Source: Mangrovibacterium lignilyticum | Lineage (GTDB): Bacteria > Bacteroidota > Bacteroidia > Bacteroidales > Prolixibacteraceae | DNA: 64,000 nucleotides | Assembly: GCF_010882175.1 (NCBI RefSeq) | Contig: NZ_WKLH01000004.1 | Coordinates: forward strand, 11,425-75,424 | Reading direction: 5' to 3' | Shown: positions 18,028 through 26,805 of the stretch, in pieces | Layout of the letters: every line of letters starts with the position of its first letter | Position numbering within the stretch: position 1 is the first letter of the stretch | Notes under the pieces: model-generated | What the model saw: only the letters and a program-made list of their open reading frames with translations | The model's database searches: none | What the model was told of the DNA's origin: nothing | Program-made: the position numbers and the translations under genes

Positions 18028-18681
18028 ATGGTATATAAAGGCGTAATTTTCGATTTAGACGGTACTTTACTGGACACCCTGGACGATTTAACGGATGCGG
18101 TGAATGCGGTGATGAAAAAACAAGCTTATCCGCTCCACGATAAGCAGGCAATCCGATCTTTTGTCGGATCCGGACTTCGCTCATTAATGCAGCGGGCAAT
18201 TCCGGAGAAGGAACGATCGGAGGAAATGATTGGCCAATGTTTTGGGGAGATGATGACCGTTTATCGTGAAAATTATAAAGATAAGACTGCACCTTATTCC
18301 GGCATCGCAGGTTTGCTGGATTGGATGGTCGGACAGAATATCCCGATGGCTGTGTTTTCCAATAAAGCCGACGAGTTGACGAAAGGTTTGGTTGCCGAGA
18401 AATTGCCCTTCAGCTTTCAGGCGGTGAAGGGCATGACGACAGAAGAACTGAAGAAACCCAATCCGACAGTCGCTTTGGAATTAGCTGCGGTAATGGATCT
18501 GAAACCGGAAGAATGTCTGTATGTAGGCGACAGCGATACGGATATGATTACGGCGAATAATGCCGGGATGTATGCTGTTGGAGTGACCTGGGGCTTTCGC
18601 GACCGGGAAGATTTGATTAGTTCAGGTGCCCGCCAACTGATAGAAGAGCCGACGGAATTGATGTCGCTTTTTGGAGCCTGA
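18028..18681 (+). CDS. gph: HAD-family phosphoglycolate phosphatase
   Basis: A 217-residue HAD hydrolase: FDLDGTLLDTL (motif I with both aspartates), a helical cap (about 18-85), AVFSNKAD (motif II), lysine in KKPNPT (motif III) and YVGDSDTDM (motif IV). The length and cap fit Gph, which removes the phosphate of 2-phosphoglycolate arising from DNA repair. Related HAD phosphatases act on other sugar phosphates, so the symbol is a best guess. Confidence 0.8.
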   Translation: MVYKGVIFDLDGTLLDTLDDLTDAVNAVMKKQAYPLHDKQAIRSFVGSGLRSLMQRAIPEKERSEEMIGQCFGEMMTVYRENYKDKTAPYSGIAGLLDWMVGQNIPMAVFSNKADELTKGLVAEKLPFSFQAVKGMTTEELKKPNPTVALELAAVMDLKPEECLYVGDSDTDMITANNAGMYAVGVTWGFRDREDLISSGARQLIEEPTELMSLFGA

Positions 18682-18780
18682 CCGGTGTTGCGGTGAATTT
18701 GTTTTTTGAGCTGAAAAAACAAATAACTTTTGGTGATGGAGCGAAGTATAAATGCAATGAAAACCAAAACTAACCACATG

Positions 18781-19569
18781 AAAAAGTCTATTTCAACCAT
18801 CGTTTTGATGGTCTCGCTCATATTGACCGCCAATTCAACCTTTGCGCAGTTCAGCACTTCGACCATTTCAGGTACTTGGCTTCGGATGGGGCACGATGGC
18901 CCGGTTCGCCTTCATTTTACAGCGGATAACGAGGTTGAAGTGGATTTTGGCAATGACCAGTTTGTTGATGTTGTTTCAAGTTATGAGCTGTCGAATGATA
19001 CCATTTCCTTTCGTGATCAGGAAGGAGCAACCTGTCCTCAACCAGGGACTTATAAGATTTACCGAACAGATGACTATCTCGCTTTTGATCTGATTGATGA
19101 CAACTGCGGAGGTCGCCTTAAAATGACCATGGGGTTTTGGGTGAAGCCGGATTTTCAGGAGCGGCTGAAATCATTAAGTGCCGAAATTGAGAACACGGGT
19201 AATCCGGAATTACGCCTAAACCGTGGTCGGATGTATATGGCCTTGGGGAGGTCTGCTGACGCCAAAGCCGACTTTGATTTTTATTTAACGAAACGGGAAC
19301 CCGATGCTCGAGTGCTGGTTAATCGTGCCGGAACGCGCTTTCCCTCCGATATGGATGGTGTGATTGTTGATTGCACAGCGGCCCTGAAACTTGATTCGGT
19401 TAATAAAAATGCCTGGTTTCTGCGAGGGCTGGCTTTGTACGAAACGGGTAGGGCAGAGGAGGCCTGCAGTGATTTTTACCGGGCTATTGAGTTGGGATTT
19501 GCAGTGCTGAAAGAAGCCGAAAGAGAAAAATGTGCTGAGTACTGGAAAGCGATGACCGAGCTTGAATAG
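18781..19569 (+). CDS. Secreted protein with lipocalin-like and TPR-like regions
   Basis: About 262 residues from the ATG at 18781, where a clean signal peptide (MKKSISTIVLMVSLILTANS, cut after FA) begins; in-frame ATGs at 18736 and 18757 are alternatives. The first half is a beta-rich lipocalin-like module (SGTWLRMG, VEVDFGNDQF). The second half has tetratricopeptide-like helices (NRGRMYMALGRSADAKADFDFYL and WFLRGLALYETGRAEEA). The role is unknown; a periplasmic binding or scaffolding function is inferred. It is convergent with the oxidoreductase gene across a hairpin. Confidence 0.65.
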   Translation, partial: KKSISTIVLMVSLILTANSTFAQFSTSTISGTWLRMGHDGPVRLHFTADNEVEVDFGNDQFVDVVSSYELSNDTISFRDQEGATCPQPGTYKIYRTDDYLAFDLIDDNCGGRLKMTMGFWVKPDFQERLKSLSAEIENTGNPELRLNRGRMYMALGRSADAKADFDFYLTKREPDARVLVNRAGTRFPSDMDGVIVDCTAALKLDSVNKNAWFLRGLALYETGRAEEACSDFYRAIELGFAVLKEAEREKCAEYWKAMTELE

Positions 19570-19665
19570 AAAAGTGGAGAGGACTGCGGAATTTGGTTTT
19601 TATTAAGCTTCCCCGAAAGGTAATTTCATCGAAATTGATTCTGAGTTATGGGAGCACTGGTGTTC

Positions 19666-19702
19666 TTAAAAAAATCCCTCTTGCGAGATGGCAAAAGGGA
19701 TT
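19666..19702 (-). terminator. Terminator of the oxidoreductase gene
   Basis: AATCCCTCTTGC (19673-19684) pairs, with one mismatch, with GCAAAAGGGATT (19691-19702). The A run at 19666-19672 is the T tract of the minus-strand transcript. Confidence 0.7.
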
Positions 19703-19733
19703 GATATTAAATATAAGTGTGTTTGCTATGGAC

Positions 19734-20246
19734 TTAAGCTAAAATGGCGCTACTGTATTCTTTGGCGTTGGCTTTTACAGCTTCTTCTTCCAATCCGTGG
19801 CTGGCACCGTAAATACGGTGTGTTGGCAACACTTCGCAACCGCAAAACTTGAAACTAATCGTCATTGGTTTTAACAAATCATCTAACGATACGCCACCTT
19901 CATAAGCTGCTTTGTCGCCACCGGTAGAAGCCGCTAAACGGATTTTCTTACCTTTCATGTTTTCTCCGCCCGGGCCAAAAGCCCAACCGTAAGCCAAAAC
20001 CTCATCAATGTATTTTTTGAGGGCATAAGGAACGTTGAACCAGTGAATCGGGAATTGAAAAATGATCTCGTCGTATTGCGACAAAAGTTCTTGCTCAGCT
20101 TGAATGTCGAATTTCAAATCGGGGTACTTTTCGTACAGCGAATGAACTTTAACGACCTCGCCCAGATTTGCTAATTCTTCAATCCATAAACGGTTGACTA
20201 GTGATTGGTTCAGGTTAGGATGGGTTACAACAACTAACTTTGGCAT
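19734..20246 (-). CDS. NAD(P)H oxidoreductase, flavodoxin-like fold
   Basis: A 170-residue flavoprotein of the NQO1/KefF/MdaB type (Flavodoxin_2). The start KLVVVTHPNLNQSLVNRLW is the FMN/FAD phosphate loop; the FQFPIHWFNVPYALKKYIDEVL motif and a GPGGENMKGKKIRLAASTGG segment are typical. It would reduce quinones or electrophiles with two electrons. It lies 78 bp downstream of the AraC-type regulator on the same strand, suggesting that the regulator controls it. Confidence 0.86.
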   Translation of the reverse strand: MPKLVVVTHPNLNQSLVNRLWIEELANLGEVVKVHSLYEKYPDLKFDIQAEQELLSQYDEIIFQFPIHWFNVPYALKKYIDEVLAYGWAFGPGGENMKGKKIRLAASTGGDKAAYEGGVSLDDLLKPMTISFKFCGCEVLPTHRIYGASHGLEEEAVKANAKEYSSAILA

Positions 20247-20324
20247 AAATTTAAAATTTAGATTTTCAATGCAAAGTTAGTTTCGGAGATTTGTTTTCGT
20301 CTTATCAATTTGCACGGATGATTA

Positions 20325-21185
20325 TCAATCGCCGAATTGAGCGCGGTAAGTTGCGGGCGTGAACCCGGTGTGGGTTTTAAAAAAGCGTGTGAAGTTGGAC
20401 GGAGCTGAAAAATTGTACTTATAGCTAATCTCAGCAACCGTCATCGGGCTACTTAGCAAATCGGTTTTGCAGGCTTGCAGCAGTTCGTCGCGAATAAGTA
20501 AGTGGGCTTGTTTGGCAAAAACCTTCACGCAAAGCTCATTCATTTTATTGCGGGGCATTCCCATCATCTCGGCATATGCCTGTACTGTTTGAGTATTGTG
20601 TATGTGTTGTTTTAATAGCGTTCTGAATTGAATGATCTCCGAATTTCTATTCAAATTCGGATCCAGCTCGTGGTAACCGGTATAAAACCGGTTGAAGTGC
20701 AGTAGTAGTTGGTAAAGGTACGACTGCAACAAGTATAGGTTGTCGGGGCGGTGTTGCTCCAATTCGCTTCTCAAAGCCAAGATCAATGGACTAATTGCCT
20801 GTTTTTGATTTTCGCTTAATGGTAAAACGGGTACCCTTAAACTACAGCTGAAAAAATGAAGTCGGTGTAAAAATGCGGAGTCCTTTAAAAAAGATTCCAT
20901 GAACTCGCCTTCAAAAAACACCAGATACGATTCATCATCAAATTGAATATCCCACTGCCGCGCTGTTAACGGCGGAAAAAGTACAGCTGTGGGACCTTTT
21001 AGTGGTAGTTTTTCCCCCTCGACGATCAGTGTTCCTTCAACCTGGTTGAAAAAGAACAGCTCGTAGAAAGTCGTTGTATGCAACTCGTCCATCGAAGGAG
21101 AATAGCTATTTAAATCCCTCACGCGATGGCTGTCAACCAAGAGGTCGTTCCCATTTCCTGATCTTTTAAAATAGATGGTGTGCAT
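20325..21185 (-). CDS. AraC-family transcriptional regulator
   Basis: A 286-residue protein. The N-terminal cupin-like sensor domain (about 20-130) has a hydrophobic ATAVLFPPLTA-type core. The C-terminal ~100 residues are a double HTH domain: the first helix pair around AYAEMMGMPRNKMNELCVKVF and the second with AEISYKYNFSAPSNFTRFFKTHTGFTPATYR, which is the conserved family signature. It faces away from the TolC operon with 285 bp between starts, so it could act on either side. The downstream oxidoreductase is the more likely target, because of its orientation and short spacing. Confidence 0.88.
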   Translation of the reverse strand: MHTIYFKRSGNGNDLLVDSHRVRDLNSYSPSMDELHTTTFYELFFFNQVEGTLIVEGEKLPLKGPTAVLFPPLTARQWDIQFDDESYLVFFEGEFMESFLKDSAFLHRLHFFSCSLRVPVLPLSENQKQAISPLILALRSELEQHRPDNLYLLQSYLYQLLLHFNRFYTGYHELDPNLNRNSEIIQFRTLLKQHIHNTQTVQAYAEMMGMPRNKMNELCVKVFAKQAHLLIRDELLQACKTDLLSSPMTVAEISYKYNFSAPSNFTRFFKTHTGFTPATYRAQFGD

Positions 21186-21342
21186 CGTTTTCGGGTTAAA
21201 CCCGGTTTTGTATTTGTTGAATTACAAAGATTGAATTTTTGATTTAAATACGGACGGTTTTTCGCTCTAATCTCAACTCTCGAAGTGTCGAAAATTTGCC
21301 CTGATTCGACTCATTCAAACGGACTTCTACAGGTTATTTGTC

Positions 21343-21404
21343 AAAATCAGTCCAATTGGATTTCTTAAAATCGACCCAAACGTCGGTGAAATCCGCCCAA
21401 ACTT
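21343..21404 (+). promoter_or_regulatory. Direct repeats upstream of the efflux operon (candidate LytTR sites)
   Basis: Three imperfect direct repeats, each AAAATCN-then-CCAA-like: CAGTCCAATTGG (C at 21352), CGACCCAAACGT (C at 21375) and CCGCCCAAACTT (C at 21396). Core spacing is about 23 and exactly 21 bp. They end just before the expected -33 position of the promoter at 21437. LytTR-domain regulators are known to bind pairs of about 9-bp direct repeats about 21 bp apart, and a LytTR gene closes this operon. Confidence 0.5.
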
Positions 21405-21436
21405 CGATTGCTTTTTTAATAGCGCAGCACTCCCGG

Positions 21437-21444
21437 TACATTTG
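21437..21444 (+). promoter_or_regulatory. -7 box of the efflux operon
   Basis: TACATTTG matches TAnnTTTG exactly. The expected start near 21451 favours the ATG at 21471 for the TolC gene. There is no good -33 TTTG at the proper distance, as expected for an activated promoter. Confidence 0.6.
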
Positions 21445-21470
21445 GAGTCAAATCATCAATGTACAGAAAA

Positions 21471-22808
21471 ATGAATCGAAAAAAATTAGTAATAGTGAGT
21501 ATCCTGTGGATCGGTTCCCTTGTTGGGGTACAAGCCCAAACGCAGACATGGTCACTGGACGACTGCATTGACTACGCGATCAGCAAAAATGTTGATGTGG
21601 TGAAGGCGCAGTTGTCGAATCGGGATAGCGAGCTTGATGTGGAACAAAGCAAAGCGAACCAGCTACCCTCATTCAGCGGGTCTGCAAGTACCAATTACAG
21701 TTGGAGTAAAGAGGTTTATACCGAATCGGATAACTTCGGCGACAGAAGCCGTTCAAATACCACAAACTTTTCAGTCAATGCAAGTATGACCTTGTTTAAC
21801 GGGTTCAAATTGAAGAACCAGGTTGAGCAGTCAAAACTCGATTTACAAAGCAGTCAGTACTATTCCGAAGCCGTAAAGGAGTCGTTGGAATTGAATATTC
21901 TGAATGCATACCTGCAGGTTTTATATGCGCAGGAGACATTGAATAATTCGTTGGAACAAATCGCCGCTACCCAGGAGGAATTGAATCTGGCTGAAGAGCG
22001 AATGAATGTTGGGGTAATTTCTAAATCAGATTACCTGCAAATTAAATCCGAGTTATCGACCGAACGCCTGACAGCAGCCAATGCGCAAAGCACGCTGTCG
22101 ATTGCCAAGTTGGATTTGATGCAGCTGATGGAACTACCGGTTACAACAGACTTCAGTGTTGAGTCACCGGATTTGACGGTTCTGCTGGCCAACCAAGAGA
22201 TTCCCAACGCTGCTGATGTTTACGCGCAATCGCTTGGAATAAGACCTCAGATTAAGCAGGTAGAAACAGAATTGGAGAGTGTGAAATTGAATGAACAGAT
22301 TGCCAAAGCATCGTTGATGCCCAGCTTGTCGCTAAACTCAGGTTTGTCAACCGGTTGGTCGGATAATATTACCGGGTTTGATTATAGCGAACAGTTGAAA
22401 AATCAGTTTACACCAACCGTTGGATTGAGTTTGTCTATTCCGATTTTTCAGAATAAACAAGGGACGATCAGTGTGAAGAAAGCGAAGATTGCGACCACGG
22501 AGGCTGAGGTTGATCAAATGAATACCAAAAACGAATTGCGCAAAAATGTTGAACAAGCTTGTTTGGATGTGATGACCGCGCAAACGCAGTACGAAGCCAG
22601 CATGGAGCAATATGAATCAGCAACTGAATCGTATGACGTAGCTTCGGAAAAATACACCGAAGGGTTGGTGAATTCAGTTGACTTTTTGACCGTGAAAACC
22701 ACCATGATCACTTCAGAAAGTGACTTTACACAAGCAAAATATAACCTGGTTTTTAGTAGTAAAATACTTGATTTCTATAAAGGATTACCCATTCATTTGA
22801 CAAATTAA
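21471..22808 (+). CDS. TolC-family outer-membrane efflux protein
   Basis: A 445-residue protein with a signal peptide (MNRKKLVIVSILWIGSLVG, cleaved after QA), then two OEP repeats of long amphipathic helices with short beta strands (about 30-220 and 235-440). Motifs include WSLDDCIDYAISKN at the start and the alanine/glutamine-rich helices typical of the periplasmic tunnel. It should be the outer-membrane exit duct for the adaptor and ABC pump encoded next, 10 bp downstream. ATG 21459 is also in frame, but lies only about 8 nt past the predicted transcription start. Confidence 0.9.
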   Translation: MNRKKLVIVSILWIGSLVGVQAQTQTWSLDDCIDYAISKNVDVVKAQLSNRDSELDVEQSKANQLPSFSGSASTNYSWSKEVYTESDNFGDRSRSNTTNFSVNASMTLFNGFKLKNQVEQSKLDLQSSQYYSEAVKESLELNILNAYLQVLYAQETLNNSLEQIAATQEELNLAEERMNVGVISKSDYLQIKSELSTERLTAANAQSTLSIAKLDLMQLMELPVTTDFSVESPDLTVLLANQEIPNAADVYAQSLGIRPQIKQVETELESVKLNEQIAKASLMPSLSLNSGLSTGWSDNITGFDYSEQLKNQFTPTVGLSLSIPIFQNKQGTISVKKAKIATTEAEVDQMNTKNELRKNVEQACLDVMTAQTQYEASMEQYESATESYDVASEKYTEGLVNSVDFLTVKTTMITSESDFTQAKYNLVFSSKILDFYKGLPIHLTN

Positions 22809-22818
22809 AATCTCAGCC

Positions 22819-24024
22819 ATGAATAAAAAATTGATATACACGATTATTGGGGCAGCCATTATTGCCGGTGGTTCATTCGCCTTCAAAATGTTTGGCGGCA
22901 ATGCGCAGACGATCGCTGTGAAAACCGAAAAAGTCGGGCGTGCAACGATTAGCAATGTGGTGACTGCTACCGGAACAATTGAAGCAACTGTAACCGTTGA
23001 GGTTGGTACGCAGGTTTCCGGACGAATAAACAAGATTTACGTCGATTACAACTCGGACGTTAAAAAGGGGCAGCTGCTTGCAGTGCTGGATACCCAGTCT
23101 TTGACATCGACTTTACAATCGAGTGAAGCGTCGCTGAATAAAGCCAAAGCCGAATTCGAGTACCAGGAGGCTAATTACGAACGCTATAAGCGATTGATCG
23201 AAAAGAAACTGATTGCTCAGTCGGATTTCGATGAAGTGGTTTACAATTACCAATCAGCCAAAGCGTCACTTAAGTCGGCCGAAGCACAGTACAATACCAA
23301 TAAAACGAATTTGGGTTATGCTTACATTTATTCACCGATTGATGGAATTGTGCTGGAACGCGATGTGGAAGAAGGTGAAACTGTTGCTGCCAGTTATTCA
23401 ACTCCGACCTTGTTTACCATTGCCAACGACTTGACTCAGATGGAGATTGAGGCAGATGTGGATGAAGCAGATATCGGTCAGGTGAAATTACACCAACGGG
23501 TTGAATTTACAGTTGATGCTTTCCCGGACCGCATATTTCAGGGTTCAGTGAAGGACATTCACCTAAACCCAACGGGAGACGAGTCGGTCGTGACCTACAC
23601 CGTTGTGATTGATGCTCCGAACCCTGAAAAGATCTTGATGCCGGGGATGACCGCCAATGCTGAGTTTTATGTGACCGAGAAAAAAGACATTGCTGTGATT
23701 CCGAATTTGGCTGTTGAATTTCATCCCGATCCCCAACTATTGATGCAATACCAGGAAGCCCATCCAGACGTTCAGGTTCAGATGCCGAACCCGGGTGATG
23801 AGCAAGAAGGAAATACCGTTTGGGTGAAAGCGGCTAATAAGATTTATCAGGAAAAAGTGTCAGTCGGAGAAACCGATGAGATTAATTACGAGCTGATTTC
23901 CGGTCCGAAAGAGGGAACCGAGTTGATCGTCTCTATGACTTCACAAAACGGCGAAGTGGCACAGGCCGACGAAGCGGCAAGAAGTCCATTTATGCCAACG
24001 CCTCCGGGAGGCAATAAAAAATAA
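22819..24024 (+). CDS. MacA-like periplasmic adaptor (HlyD/RND family)
   Basis: A 401-residue membrane-fusion protein. An N-terminal helix (about 4-22) anchors it; a lipoyl/biotinyl-like half domain (GTQVSGRINKIYVDYNSDVKKGQLLAVLD) is followed by a helical hairpin (about 95-165), the second lipoyl half (GYAYIYSPIDGIVLERDVEEGETV) and a beta-barrel domain. The C-terminus is proline-rich. It would join the inner-membrane ABC permease to TolC. Position between TolC and the ABC genes, and sequence style, fit MacA rather than an RND adaptor. Confidence 0.9.
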   Translation: MNKKLIYTIIGAAIIAGGSFAFKMFGGNAQTIAVKTEKVGRATISNVVTATGTIEATVTVEVGTQVSGRINKIYVDYNSDVKKGQLLAVLDTQSLTSTLQSSEASLNKAKAEFEYQEANYERYKRLIEKKLIAQSDFDEVVYNYQSAKASLKSAEAQYNTNKTNLGYAYIYSPIDGIVLERDVEEGETVAASYSTPTLFTIANDLTQMEIEADVDEADIGQVKLHQRVEFTVDAFPDRIFQGSVKDIHLNPTGDESVVTYTVVIDAPNPEKILMPGMTANAEFYVTEKKDIAVIPNLAVEFHPDPQLLMQYQEAHPDVQVQMPNPGDEQEGNTVWVKAANKIYQEKVSVGETDEINYELISGPKEGTELIVSMTSQNGEVAQADEAARSPFMPTPPGGNKK

Positions 24025-24029
24025 GCGTT

Positions 24030-24779
24030 ATGAGCAAAAAGATTATACAAGTTCAGGAATTGAAGAAAGACTTCCATGTGGGTGATATTACAGTGCATGC
24101 ACTGAAAGGAATCAACCTGGAAATTGAAGAAGGAGAGTTCGTTGCCATTATGGGAACCAGTGGTTCCGGAAAATCGACCATGCTGAATATTCTGGGATGT
24201 TTGGATAAGCCGACTTCCGGCACTTACTCCCTAGATGGGGTAAGCATGGGAGGACTTAACAAGAACGAGCTGGCCGGATTGCGGAACAATAAGTTGGGGT
24301 TTGTTTTCCAGTCTTACAACCTGCTTCCGCGTACGACCGCCCTGGAAAATGTCGAGCTGCCTTTGTATTACAACACCCGCATTCGTGCGAAAGAACGTCG
24401 CGAACGGGCGCTGGAAGCGTTGGAAGCCGTGGGCCTTGCAGATCGGATGCATCACATGCCCAATCAAATGTCGGGTGGGCAGCAACAACGGGTAGCCATT
24501 GCGCGCTCACTGGTTAATGATCCCCGCGTGATTTTAGCCGATGAAGCAACCGGTAACCTCGATACCCGCACCTCATACGAAATTATGACCTTGCTTCAGG
24601 AACTGAATGATCAGGGGAAAACCATCATTTTCGTGACACATGAGAGCGATATCGCCCGCTTTATGAAACGCAATGTGGTTTTTAAAGACGGTCGCATTGT
24701 GAAAGAAGAATGGGTTAAAGACCGGTTTAATGCCAAACAAATGCTGGCCGATCTACCAGTCGATCAGGACGTCATTTAA
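24030..24779 (+). CDS. ABC transporter ATPase (MacB/LolD type)
   Basis: A 249-residue nucleotide-binding protein: Walker [10 protein letters not shown] at 42-50, Q-loop VFQSYNLLP, signature [14 protein letters not shown] at 147-160, Walker [13 protein letters not shown], and the switch histidine in FVTHE. Here ATPase and permease are separate genes, unlike E. coli MacB where they are fused. It should energise the mechanotransmission-type pump with the next gene. It begins 5 bp after the adaptor and ends 12 bp before the permease. Confidence 0.93.
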   Translation: MSKKIIQVQELKKDFHVGDITVHALKGINLEIEEGEFVAIMGTSGSGKSTMLNILGCLDKPTSGTYSLDGVSMGGLNKNELAGLRNNKLGFVFQSYNLLPRTTALENVELPLYYNTRIRAKERRERALEALEAVGLADRMHHMPNQMSGGQQQRVAIARSLVNDPRVILADEATGNLDTRTSYEIMTLLQELNDQGKTIIFVTHESDIARFMKRNVVFKDGRIVKEEWVKDRFNAKQMLADLPVDQDVI

Positions 24780-24791
24780 ACGTGAAAAAAC

Positions 24792-26012
24792 ATGAATTAC
24801 ACAAACTCAATAAAAATAGCGGTTAACGCCATCAGACGAAACAAGTTTCGGGCTTTCCTGACCATGTTGGGAATCATTATTGGTGTGGCTTCGGTTATTG
24901 CCATGCTGGCCATTGGACAGGGATCGAAGAAAAGCATCCAGGATGAAATGTCGTCGATGGGAACCAACATGATTTTTGTGATGCCGGGAACGGATCAACG
25001 CGGAGGTGTTCGGATGAGCGCCAGTGAAATGCAGACCCTAAAACTGGATGATGTTGAAGCTATTCGTCAAAGCTGCCCGGCTATTTCTGCGGTATCTCCC
25101 GTAGTGAGCTCGTCCGGACAGGCGGTAGTTGGCAACAACAACTGGCCAACTACAGTTTACGGAGTCAATGATGAGTACCTGGGAATTCGGAAATATGAAG
25201 TTGAAACGGGCCGAAACTTTTCGGATCGCGAAGTACAGACGTATGCCAAAGTCTGTTTGGTTGGTCAGACAATTGTTGAGAACCTTTTCCCGGATGGTGA
25301 AAATCCGATTGGACAGTCGGTCCGTATTGGAACGATTCCATTCAAAATTATCGGCATTCTGTCTGAAAAAGGAGAAAATGGCATGGGACAGGATCAGGAT
25401 GATTTGATCATGGCGCCATACACCACTGTTCAAAAGAGGATGCTGGCGATTACTTACATTCAGAATATTTTCGCTTCGGCAGCTTCCGAGGGCCAAAACG
25501 ATGAGGCAATTGAGCAGCTCTCTGAAACGTTGCGCAGAACACACAAAATAAAGGCTGCTGATGCAGATGATTTTAATGTTCGTTCACAGGCTGAAATGGT
25601 GCAAACATTTTCGTCAATCAGTGACGTGATGACCGGCTTGCTCGGTGCTATTGCCGGAATTTCACTCTTGGTTGGTGGTATTGGTATCATGAATATCATG
25701 TATGTGTCGGTAACCGAGCGAACCCGTGAAATCGGCTTACGCCTTTCGGTCGGTGGACGCGGTAATGACATTATGACTCAGTTTCTGATCGAGTCCATTT
25801 TGTTGAGCGTCAGTGGCGGTATTATTGGTATTTTACTTGGTCTTGGTGCCTCAGCCGGTGTTTCTGCTTTTATGAACTGGCCAACCGTTATTATGCCGAT
25901 GTCGGTGATTTATGCTTTTGCGGTTTGTTCGCTGATTGGTGTGTTCTTTGGCTGGTATCCGGCTCGCAAAGCGGCAGCTTTAAACCCAATTGATGCACTT
26001 CGTTATGAATAA
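24792..26012 (+). CDS. MacB-like ABC transporter permease
   Basis: A 406-residue inner-membrane protein: helix 1 (about 20-42, FLTMLGIIIGVASVIAML), a large periplasmic MacB-PCD domain (about 45-270), then three helices in the FtsX domain (about 285-400), with the coupling region VTERTREIGLRLSVGG. The architecture is that of type VII (MacB) exporters, which push periplasmic substrates through TolC by conformational change. Substrate could be a peptide, siderophore or antibiotic; sequence does not say. Confidence 0.93.
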   Translation: MNYTNSIKIAVNAIRRNKFRAFLTMLGIIIGVASVIAMLAIGQGSKKSIQDEMSSMGTNMIFVMPGTDQRGGVRMSASEMQTLKLDDVEAIRQSCPAISAVSPVVSSSGQAVVGNNNWPTTVYGVNDEYLGIRKYEVETGRNFSDREVQTYAKVCLVGQTIVENLFPDGENPIGQSVRIGTIPFKIIGILSEKGENGMGQDQDDLIMAPYTTVQKRMLAITYIQNIFASAASEGQNDEAIEQLSETLRRTHKIKAADADDFNVRSQAEMVQTFSSISDVMTGLLGAIAGISLLVGGIGIMNIMYVSVTERTREIGLRLSVGGRGNDIMTQFLIESILLSVSGGIIGILLGLGASAGVSAFMNWPTVIMPMSVIYAFAVCSLIGVFFGWYPARKAAALNPIDALRYE

Positions 26013-26032
26013 TTAATCAAAGGATTAGAACT

Positions 26033-26704
26033 ATGAATTGGATCAAAAGTAATTGGAATTGGATGCTTGTCGTTATCATTGGGTTTTTACCGCTGACCGG
26101 CATCCTCGCGATGATTAACCTGGATTTTTCTTCATCGGCGGACTCCTGGATATCGATGGATTCATTAACTGTTCCAGGCAGGAATCCGGGTGACGCTCCA
26201 CGTATAATCTCAGGAGCTCATATGGCAGTGAAGGAAACCGGCGAATGGGCAATTCGCTGGTTAGTCGCTATTCTTAGCTTAAGTCCGATTGCTATTCTCA
26301 CCGGTATCAAATCCCGCTTATATGTGAGACAAACGATGGGAATAACAGCATTTGTTTATGCCGCGCTGCATTTCCTGTTTTTTTGCATCGATAAAAGCTG
26401 GGTGGAGACGTTTAAGGAATTTGGATTTGTGTTGGGATTGCTTGCAACGCTTGTTATGCTGGTTTTGGCCATCACCTCAAACCGCAAATCCATGAGATAC
26501 CTCCGAAAAAAATGGAAGAAACTGCACCGGATGGCGTACCTCGCCGGTTTTCTGGCAGTGTTGCACGTTGTTTTATTAGAGCACGGAAGTTGGGCTCCTT
26601 ACCTGGCTATTTTGGTAGTCGGCTTCATTTTGCGGACCACCTTTGTGAAAAGCAAGATCTCCCGGTTAAGAACAAAGAAGACCGTCGAATATGTTACAGC
26701 TTAA
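26033..26704 (+). CDS. MsrQ-like ferric-reductase transmembrane protein
   Basis: A 223-residue protein with about six membrane helices of the ferric-reductase-like family (MsrQ/YedZ). Histidines likely to bind haem sit in TMs at ISGAHMAVKETGEW, ALHFLFF and the KLHRMAYLAGFLAVLHVV stretch. MsrQ passes quinone electrons to periplasmic MsrP; no msrP-like gene is beside it. It is 20 bp after the permease and 101 bp before the kinase, so it is in the same operon. That placement in an efflux/LytTR operon is unusual. Its electron acceptor is unknown. Confidence 0.75.
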   Translation: MNWIKSNWNWMLVVIIGFLPLTGILAMINLDFSSSADSWISMDSLTVPGRNPGDAPRIISGAHMAVKETGEWAIRWLVAILSLSPIAILTGIKSRLYVRQTMGITAFVYAALHFLFFCIDKSWVETFKEFGFVLGLLATLVMLVLAITSNRKSMRYLRKKWKKLHRMAYLAGFLAVLHVVLLEHGSWAPYLAILVVGFILRTTFVKSKISRLRTKKTVEYVTA

Positions 26705-26805
26705 TTTCACGGGAAGCGAAGTGGAACTTCTATTCAGGGGAGATCGCAACATCTCCTTCCTTTTTCGAGCAAATAATTATCTTTGGTTAAAATGAATCAT
26801 TCTTG

